From positions 6,866,201 through 6,930,200 of the forward strand of contig OW204001.1 of assembly GCA_934047225.1 (NCBI GenBank): a stretch of 64,000 nucleotides of DNA, read 5' to 3'. Each line of letters begins with the position of its first letter. Position 1 is the first letter of the stretch. The notes under the pieces are model-generated. The model made no database searches. It saw nothing but the letters and a program-made list of their open reading frames with translations, and was not told the DNA's origin. Of the stretch, positions 57,569 to 64,000 are shown piece after piece. A program made the translations under genes and the position numbers. Source of the DNA: Ypsolopha sequella (Eukaryota > Arthropoda > Insecta > Lepidoptera > Ypsolophidae).

Positions 57569-60500
57569 TTAACTCTTGTATAAGGTATTCAGCTGGACGA
57601 TGCAAAGCGGACCATTCACCCCTCAGTGTTATGATACTGAATTTTATGAGATATGAGAATAATATCGACTATTGTGTTTTTGAATATTGTATTGTTATTA
57701 TTTTCTTGTGTTTTAATTTTGTCAGTGTATCTAATTTAATTTTTTAAGGTTTCATTTACTGTACCTGAAAATTTGCATGCCATTATTATGGAAGGACTCA
57801 TCGATAATGCAATTACCTACAACTTGTAGGCTACAAGAACTATTATTTTGTGACTTGTGTCTTTGCAAATAAATTTCTTTCTAAAATTTATTGAAAAAGG
57901 CGTTACTTTGCGGAAGTCGATCATAAATTTGTGGATATATTAATAATTTGCAATATTCCGATAATCACTCTTACCATGCTATTCAAAATGCAGACTCAAG
58001 CACCGTCCACCCTCCCGCATAAATGTTTGTTGTCGAGCGGTCGGGCGGACTACACATCCCGAGGATGCCTCGTTTAGAGGCGAAACACGTGTCGATAAGT
58101 TTTCTTGCTAGTTATTTAAGATTGCTTTATTTTGTGCTCGTACTGCTTGCTTTGCTTGTGCATGTTTTATGCGGGAGGGCGGGTGGTGCTTGAGTCTGCA
58201 TTTTGAATAGCATGGTAAGAGTGTTTAGCGGAATATTGCAAATTATTAATATATCCACAAATTTAAATTTCTTTCTTTCTTTAGAAAATGATACTTCCAA
58301 CCTGTATGGCTTCTATTATAAAATTCAACTACACATGATTAACATGCTACGAAGGTCAAGTCACGGGCGGTCAAGAGGTTGGCATTTCCTTTTGTGTCGA
58401 TAGTCGAGACGGCGGCATTTCCTTCCGACTCGGCGGCAGGTGTCAATCTGGGTAATGACCCGCGTCGCAACGACTCGCTTAACGTAGTATACCACAATAC
58501 TACTCTCGTCTCGTCTACCGACAATACTAGTCTCGACGCTCGACACAAAAGAAGCGTTTTGATCGCTTGTGACTCGACCTTCGTACCACGATAATCATGT
58601 GTAGTTGCATTTTATAACAGAAGTCGTACACATCGGCAGTATTGTTTTCAAAAATATAGTATAGTAGCACCGAGGGGTAAATTGACCGTCTTGCCACGAC
58701 ACGGTAACTCGAGCATAGATAAATAAAGGAAGGATAGATTTCTATCTCCTTGTACTGTTCGCAATACTAAAAATAACGTTGCTAGATGGCGTTACTTGTC
58801 TCGCTGGAAATAAAATTTGTCTGAAATCGATGTAATATAGCATTTTACTGTTCTGGTTCAACATATTTATTTATTTTATGAATAAAAACACAAATTTTCA
58901 TAACATCGCATCAGAAAATAGTGAATTCTTAATCAGGTGTTTTTAACATTTTTTTTGGCAAGCTGGCAATCTAACTAAGCGTGCAGATGGTTATTCTGGA
59001 TTCCGTTAGATGGCGCACAACGATCAATTAAACAAAATATGTGCATTAAAATACGCTTTATTTACCTAACACACACTACTCATACATACCGGTATATAAC
59101 TTTACTCTTTGACTCAACTGTCATGCATGGTTGAGCCATTTATCCTCAGATTTATCGTATGCCATGTGTCGCGTATTGTCGTATTCTAGCAAATTTTTGT
59201 TTTTGTGGGCGCAGTATAGTTGCTACACACACACACACACACATCGAATTTCGTTTCATCAACTGTTCGATAGATGGCACTAGATATGTCACAATTTATC
59301 TAGTACAGCAGCGACATCAAAAATAATAAGTCGAACTACTAGGTACTGGCGAAAATAATAAGTTTTACGCGGGCTTTGTTCTAATGTATGGAGTGAGCAA
59401 TCTATCCTTCCTTTATTTATCTATGACTCGAGTAGTTCGAATTATAAAATCTCGCGTGAGCTGACATACTAAATTATTATTATATACGGCTTGAACAATC
59501 ACGTGTGATTGTTGTTGACTATATGCCAACCGTTTCACCGATACAATTTCGGAATTATCAAGGCGAGTGTCGTTCTTAGGACGACGCGGCGTTCACCGTC
59601 GTTGTCAAACGAGCACTGGTATCGGTGAAACGGTTGGCATATAGTCAACAACAATCACACGTGAGTGATTAAGCCGTATGTAATACTAATCGAGTAGTTC
59701 GCTTTTAACTTCAGATCTACTGAACGCCAACGAGTTCGTTGCTGAACGCATATTGATACGGCTTTTCCTGATATTTTTAACCACACACATGTCTAAGTTT
59801 ACCCCTTGCACGCTCCATAAATACAGCGTTTATCTGACTTGCACTTTCACGCACACTGCGTAAGTCAACGTGTAAAGTGCAAGTTAGATTTATGACAATG
59901 ACACTGTATCTATGGTTGCGGAAGACTTGAGGAGAGAATGCCCCTACGACAAACGGATATCAATGCTCCAAGCAAGGGGCACCCGAGCCTAGCAGACGTC
60001 CCACCTCAACTTTGTCATCACCATGGTTATTGACGACCATGTATATAACTACATAGTACAATCGCCTTCAGAGATAGTGTATATGTTACGGCTAAAGCCC
60101 GAAGCGCGGTTAAACCTAGGTTTAGCCGGCTAATGTCATACAAAACTTCGGAGGTCGCCTCGCTCCGCTCCGCTTCGCTCGGCGCCCAATGTATATTAAC
60201 ATGTAAACTTAACCCGCTCCTCCTCGCTTCGCTCGTCGTCGCTACCTATTTTAGATTTTTTCGGACATTACCCTACTTCGGGCTTTAGCCGTAACATATA
60301 CACTAATAAATAATGTATTATTCTTTTAGTTTTATTTTTGTAAGGATGTAGAATCAAAGCAGGTACAGACAGCAAAAGAGATAAGTAACCAGAGGTGCGA
60401 TTGTGTAAGGACATAGTCATGAAATCGTCTATCGCTATTGCTTTAAAGGTAACGTGATTGGCTAGAAATGACGTGACTCATCACTTCTAGCCAATCACGC

Positions 60501-61527
60501 GTACTTTTGAAAGCAAATGCGATAGATGTTGAAGTTAGACAATAAAACATCAGGCCCAGCGCAAACACCTTGATCATAAGACCCACAGGTGAGTGATTGA
60601 TGATATAAAAAGTACATGATAGATAGTGCATGTGTGTATGTATTGATCAAGTATTTCACATCTCATCTATCGCTCACTTGTCGGTCTTAGGATCAGTGTT
60701 TGCGCTGGGCCGGGTTACTTTATCTTCTTTGCTGTCTGTACATATAGATACATCATTTATTGCACGGAATAACTTCCAAAGTAGCTTATAGTGGGTGTAA
60801 TGATGACCTGCTCAGAAAATGAAACCACATGAAGGGAATACCTCTACAAAGCCATAAAAAAAACAATTTCGAGAAAATATTTCTATTTACAGAAATTTGT
60901 TTTCTCGAACAAAATAAATCGTGTTCCAAGTGTGCACCTTCCCTTCCAGTATTACTACATGTCAGTAACCTGCACGAAGCGGCAACATCGCATTTTTTAA
61001 GCGTGTTAAAAAAACGTGGTTTGTACGTTGCACTTGTGAGCGAAACTAAATTAATTATTAATTTGTAGATGTATTAATAGGAATGTCGAAATGAAATTTA
61101 GTACAAAGAACCCTCATAACATCCCCTATACGTGGTTTCATTTTCTGAGCAGGTCATCATTACACGGTGTATAAACCCTTGATGATGATGTAAAACCGAA
61201 ACCGGTCGGGTTAAATTAGTTTTTAACTGTGAAACGAGTGCACATGAATCTATTCATCATGTCTGTACATATGCCTAATTTATTAATGAATCCACGACTT
61301 CTCCAATATCTCTGTACGCGACAGTATCTCTTGCACTCACAAGGTCTCGTCCTGTCGGTAATTGATGACGGCCCGCTTGTGTCCCACGTCTCCGTCCTCC
61401 TGCAGTCTGAAGTATCGCTCGAACACGGACGCGAAGCAGTTCCTCTTCAGCAGCCCGACCTTCTTCACCACCTGCTCCCACTCCTCGGGGATGGACTCCA
61501 GGTCCAGCAGCACCGATACATTGTAAC
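52443..61527 (-). CDS. Arp2/3 complex subunit 2 (ARPC2, p34-Arc), C-terminal exons
   Basis: Exons on the minus strand in order: 61527-61341, 56953-56818, 56626-56542, 55383-55283, 54318-54215, 52470-52443. All are GT/AG with matching phases, giving 212 residues to the stop. ARPC2 is a core scaffold of the Arp2/3 actin-nucleating complex and contacts the mother filament. Family landmarks in order: [87 protein letters not shown] and [18 protein letters not shown], ending TGRTFVRRD. The first ~120 residues are missing. No matching exon was found in 61528-64000, so they lie past the right edge. The first exon seen needs one base carried from upstream (phase 1). Introns are crowded with TIR elements, the largest 4.4 kb. 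Confidence 0.96.
52800..53115 (+). mobile_element. Probable non-LTR 3' end with (AAAT)n tail
   Basis: TTGGCAAACCTAATAAATAAATAA at its end resembles the tail of the 1770-3247 family (TGTTCCTAAATAAATAA), but the preceding sequence differs. The left limit is a guess. Confidence 0.4.
53221..54124. mobile_element. hAT-like element in the last ARPC2 intron
   Basis: It starts CAGTGGCGTAGCTATCAG and ends GTAACTACGCCACTG, the usual hAT-type ends, with GGGGCCCC/GGGACCC boxes inside. The flanking octamers match at six of eight positions. A palindrome at 53727-53899 (arms ATAATTACACAATATAACTT), with an inner direct duplication, is nested within. Confidence 0.75.
54437..55050. mobile_element. Outer MITE split by a second MITE
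   Basis: The left piece (TGAAGTTGCGAAAGCCTGAA ... GATAGTACTCGTTAATACGA) and right piece (GTTCGTATGGACGAGTACTA ... TTCCGCAACTTCATC) are inverted repeats. They are separated by the complete element at 54503-54873. ATAGTAAAAGTTGTTC links it to 5975-6245. Confidence 0.8.
54503..54873. mobile_element. 371-bp MITE, copy 1
   Basis: The inverted ends GTGTAATGATGACCTGCTCA / TGAGCAGGTCATCATTACAC bound it. The copy at 60795-61165 has the same length and differs at about five bases. Confidence 0.92.
55600..55745. repeat. Partial copy of the 15746-15990 repeat
   Basis: Shared words are TTTAGCTATCATTTGAATCG, TTTAATTTAGTTCATGTACG and ATATTTGAATTTG. The remainder of this intron (55746-56541) has a small palindrome at about 56170-56260 (TGAGAATTGTACA/TGTACAATTTCTCA) and no exon. 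Confidence 0.65.
56984..57477. mobile_element. Palindromic element 31 bp from ARPC2 exon
   Basis: The arms of about 135 and 190 bp are inverted (TTAATTAAAACATTGTATAA; CGAAATATATTTCGGCC; AACCTTATGACATGAATGAG). One arm carries an extra 50-bp insertion. The element ends 31 bp from the exon at 56953, so it supplies part of that acceptor's upstream region. Confidence 0.88.
57500..57570. repeat. (AT)n microsatellite
   Basis: Near-pure TATATA runs from about 57500 to 57570, next to the palindromic element. Confidence 0.9.
57925..58264. mobile_element. TIR element carrying a hammerhead-like motif
   Basis: The arms of about 100 bp are inverted (AAATTTGTGGATATATTAAT; TCTTACCATGCTATTCAAAA; CAGACTCAAGCACC). 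The unique centre contains CCGAGGATGCCTC, then GTTTA, then GAGGCGAAACACGTGTC at 58059-58093, which folds like a hammerhead ribozyme core with one core base changed. Confidence 0.8.
58349..58590. mobile_element. MITE with GC-rich interior
   Basis: TACGAAGGTCAAGTCA and TGACTCGACCTTCGTA are inverted near-matches. The interior has TCGTCTCG-type words and open frames without homology. Confidence 0.6.
58714..59424. mobile_element. 711-bp TIR element with 7-bp target duplication
   Basis: The ends CATAGATAAATAAAGGAAGG and CCTTCCTTTATTTATCTATG are exact inverted repeats of 26 bp. ACTCGAG at 58707-58713 and 59425-59431 is a direct duplication. No transposase frame is seen. The interior has several AGATGGC words and a (CA)n run at about 59229. 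Confidence 0.88.
59480..59686. mobile_element. Hairpin MITE
   Basis: The arms of about 60 bp are inverted (GTTGACTATATGCCAACCGT; TTCACCGATAC; ATACGGCTT). A further short palindrome lies at about 59817-59925 (TGACTTGCACTTT / AAAGTGCAAGTTAGA). Confidence 0.85.
60077..60303. mobile_element. TIR element with TA target and GC-rich centre
   Basis: The ends GTGTATATGTTACGGCTAAA and TTTAGCCGTAACATATACAC are inverted and flanked by TA. The centre has CTCGCTCCGCTCCGCTTCGC, related to 14430-14540. Confidence 0.88.
60361..60742. mobile_element. Element with outer TIRs and two inner hairpins
   Basis: The outer arms (GTACAGACAGCAAAAGAGAT / TCTTCTTTGCTGTCTGTAC) enclose one hairpin at 60429-60526 (GTGATTGGCTAGAA / TTCTAGCCAATCAC) and another at 60553-60711 (GGCCCAGCGCAAACAC / GTGTTTGCGCTGGGCC). 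Confidence 0.85.
60795..61165. mobile_element. 371-bp MITE, copy 2
   Basis: It has the same length and ends as 54503-54873, in the same orientation, and sits in another intron of the same gene. It ends 175 bp from the exon at 61341. Confidence 0.92.
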
Positions 61528-61756
61528 CTGACGATGGTTATAATTCCTATTATATTTTATATTATTTTCTATATGGGCTGCAAATGGACATTAATCTTTA
61601 AATTAGAGTAATGATCATACTGAAAAACATTCACAAAATTACCTACTTGTAGAAAGCATAAATATGTTTTATAAAGTTTATAAATAAAAATGTTTTCATT
61701 TGCTGAAAATTTTTATTTTAAATTTTAAATAATGTTTTTACTTCCATCCATCCATC

Positions 61757-62080
61757 CATCAGCCTGTCTTCGTCCACTGCCAGACATACGCCTTTCCAAG
61801 ATTTCGCCACTCTTTGCGGTTCTCCTGGAAGAAATGCCTATACTCACACACGCTGGGCAGGCGGGTTGGTGAGCACGGTGCCGAAACCCTCGCACCAGTG
61901 ACGTCACTGCCTGTCACAAGTCTGTTTTATAAAAAGGCCGGCAATTGGGGATATACCGCCATCAATCGTTCCTAGGCATGGTAGGCGACCTAGTTCTGCC
62001 TGAGAGCTGTCCTCTTACTCTCCCCCAAATAACTTCAGAGGGATTTGCAAGTAAGATGGTGGTACCTCCACAGTAAAAAT
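61757..62080. repeat. Dispersed repeat, copy 2 (see 37555-37915)
   Basis: GATTTCGCCACTCTTTGCGG, CTCACACACGCTGGGCAGGC and GGATATACCGCCATCAATCG match copy 1 in the same orientation. Simple CCATCCATCCATC precedes it. Confidence 0.8.
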
Positions 62081-62245
62081 AAAGATACAAAAACAAAAAA
62101 CTCAATACATGTAATAGAAGAGTAGAACCCGGTGTGTCTGTACATTGAAGAAAAGTAATAAAAATAGAAAGGGGGTGTCTAAAGAAGAGTAATAGAATAC
62201 AAATCAGCAATTTTTGGAATTCGTTATACATATAGGTATTGTATA

Positions 62246-62446
62246 TACAAGATGACTTTTTGATCATCGTCCAAATTCATACTGGTGGCTTGGTAAGTGA
62301 TCAGTATCATGCATCAGTAACAATTTTGGTGAAATTCGTAAAATGAAATTTCGACTCCCCATAGTGTTCACTCGGGACTGGAACTGAATTTATATGGGAA
62401 GCCGAAATTTCATTATACGAATTTCACAAAAATTGTTACTGATCCA
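62246..62446. mobile_element. Truncated copy of the MITE at 34179-34446
   Basis: It starts TACAAGATGACTTTTTGATC and runs to TTGTTACTGATCCA, in the opposite orientation, with the last ~65 bp lost where an AT-rich sequence begins. Confidence 0.85.
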
Positions 62447-62460
62447 ATAATATACATATA

Positions 62461-62922
62461 TATATATTATATTTCTCTGTCTGTTTGTACACGCACATCT
62501 CCGAAATCACTGAACGGATTTGGATGCGGTTTTTTTATTATCATTGTAATGAACCTGTTCAACATTTAGGCTAAAAGGGGTGTTAATAAAATAACGCCCA
62601 AGAAAACCGGGCAGTGTTGAATATACGCGGGTGGGGTCGCGGGCAAGGCACATACCTACTTTAATACTTAACGTTCAGTGAGTAATTGTGCGAATTTACT
62701 TTATAAAGTATTTCGCAGCGTCACGGAAGTTGGGAGTCGGCCTTGCGGCGCGTTCTCCGTTCTCGCATGCTCGCTTTTCGGCCTCCCTAGCTTTGTTTGG
62801 GGTATTGTAAGTTTGTATATTCAATTGAGAGGGAGTGAGAGCCCTTAAAATGTTTGTTTCTGAAAAAAAAAGACGTCATTTGTTTCCTCTAAGCCACGCG
62901 AGCGAAGCTGCGAGCAGAAGCT
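62461..62922 (+). mobile_element. Possible non-autonomous Helitron
   Basis: It starts with a CTCTGTCTGTTTGTACACGC stretch and ATCTCCGAAATCACTGAACG. It ends CCACGCGAGCGAAGCTGCGA, GCAGAAGCTAG followed by T, which is close to the hairpin-plus-CTAG end of lepidopteran Helitrons. No Rep/helicase is present. Confidence 0.45.
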
Positions 62923-64000
62923 AGTGATGTAATAAAATAAATCGAAACATTACAATTCTCATAAAGTTATAATAAATATGTTAATATATGTTACCTAAAA
63001 CCTTGAAAAATATTCATTCTTTTCTCTCTTTTATGTTAGGAATTGAATGGACAGTTCAAGTTTAGAATAAACAACATCATTCAGTACTTAAGCTGAGCAT
63101 CCATGTCAAGGAAAACCTGCACTATCCTTTTAGATATTGTGTGTTTATTCCAACTAAGTAATTTTTAAAAGTGACATCAGTTCAGTACCCATGAAATCGA
63201 CAACATATTATTACAAGCCATAATCTTATCAAAGTTTATTTAAACTGACCCAATCTTATCTGCGTGAAGGTATTGGTGATAAAAACTATTTTACACTTTC
63301 ATGATTGTCTTTGTTTTTATGTATTTACAAATTCAAAATAAAAACCATACCTCAATAAACTAAATTTTTACTGTTAATAGATTGATCATGATGAATATGA
63401 GTCACAATTTGGGTGAATGGCTTATTGACCTTTTGCTTTGAGGATTAGAAACACGAAATTTTACATTTTTTAAGTAATAAAGTTATTTAAGTAAATGTCT
63501 ACAAAATTTTTAGATCGTCATTTCCTGTTTAAATCAGCATGATGCACTTTTTATAAAAAATGTAGTCCAGCAGTTGTTGTTTATCTCAATGACTCATGTA
63601 TTAAAAATGGTACATGAAGCTAAAAACATTTTATAGTGATGCTTAAATCATTGCATCATGATGAGCTCACTCTACTAAATGCCTGCCACACTCTACTGAA
63701 TGTCTGCTGTGATACAAGTTAAACAAAAATTTCTTACACATACACCATCTTTTTACGTAACAAGTCAACCAGTTTTTATTGAAATATTATAGTGAAGTGT
63801 CGGGAGCTGACGTGAAGGGCGTGGGCACTTACCCGTGCCTTCGGCACACCTCCCTGGCATGAGGATGTGTGTATGTATCAAGTCTGCATTCTACTCTTGC
63901 ACAAACTGTACCAGGAGGTACTACCCATTCATAATTTACCACATGAAGGGTACGCGGGAAGAAAGATCATTGTCAGTTTTTTTCAAAATTGAGTAAATAG
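62923..64000. other. Right edge: ARPC2 intron or 5' flank
   Basis: This stretch is AT-rich with no exon found. At about 63785-63950, CACTTACCCGTGCCTTCGGC and CTCCCTGGCATGAGGATGTG look like a dispersed repeat and do not encode ARPC2. Confidence 0.4.

Noticed and set aside
58339..58594. Overlapping 60-71-codon frames on both strands
   Set aside because: They lie in a TIR-bounded MITE with a GC-rich, TCG-rich interior and no conserved motif.
63833..63960. Possible upstream ARPC2 exon ending at a GTAAGT-like donor
   Set aside because: The phase fits, but the translation (LMPGRCAEGTG) does not match ARPC2, and the sequence looks like a dispersed repeat.

Overview
This looks like nuclear DNA of a moth or butterfly (Lepidoptera). 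The genes have spliced, AT-rich introns. The gene set is insect-like: a ZAD zinc-finger protein, a TMIE homologue and an ARPC2 subunit. The introns are full of families typical of lepidopteran genomes, such as the 'TTAGGGTTCCGTAC ... ACTTGGCCGG' repeat, RTE-like tails ending in a CCTACCCCTCTGG box, and many palindromic MITEs. The species cannot be named from the sequence.

Layout, left to right. 1-1491: a 43-bp satellite broken by two MITEs. 1702-3247: a 5'-truncated non-LTR retrotransposon with a reverse transcriptase. 5777-7729 (+): a Myb/SANT-like + ZAD + C2H2 zinc-finger gene whose first exon was not found. 8263-33426 (+): one large gene, with a probable noncoding first exon and 11 coding exons, for a secreted 563-residue coiled-coil glycoprotein that I cannot name. 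37012-41201 (-): a UPF0047/YjbQ-family gene in four exons. 41668-45561 (-): a complete, apparently young Ty3/Gypsy LTR retrotransposon with identical 127-bp LTRs, a 5-bp target duplication and an uninterrupted 1193-codon gag-pol. 45948-48965 (+): a four-exon TMIE homologue. 52443-61527 (-): the C-terminal six exons of ARPC2; its 5' exons lie beyond the right edge. 61528-64000: repeats.

The genes do not form a pathway. Their arrangement still matters. The coiled-coil and UPF0047 genes converge on 33427-37011. UPF0047 and TMIE diverge from a short promoter region that the LTR element has split, right at a TATCGATA (DRE) motif. All exon models were checked by GT/AG sites and by phase: coding lengths sum to 1692 nt (coiled-coil), 498 nt (UPF0047) and 531 nt (TMIE), each divisible by three, and the partial ARPC2 and ZAD genes also stay in frame to their stops.

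The most unusual signals are these: (1) the LTR element has no obvious tRNA primer site, and carries a 16-nt sequence next to its 5' LTR that is perfectly complementary to its own LTR, as in self-priming Tf1/sushi elements; (2) a TIR element in ARPC2 carries a near-complete hammerhead-ribozyme core; (3) local duplications of exon ends in the coiled-coil gene; and (4) mobile elements packed to within about 10-35 bp of several splice sites.
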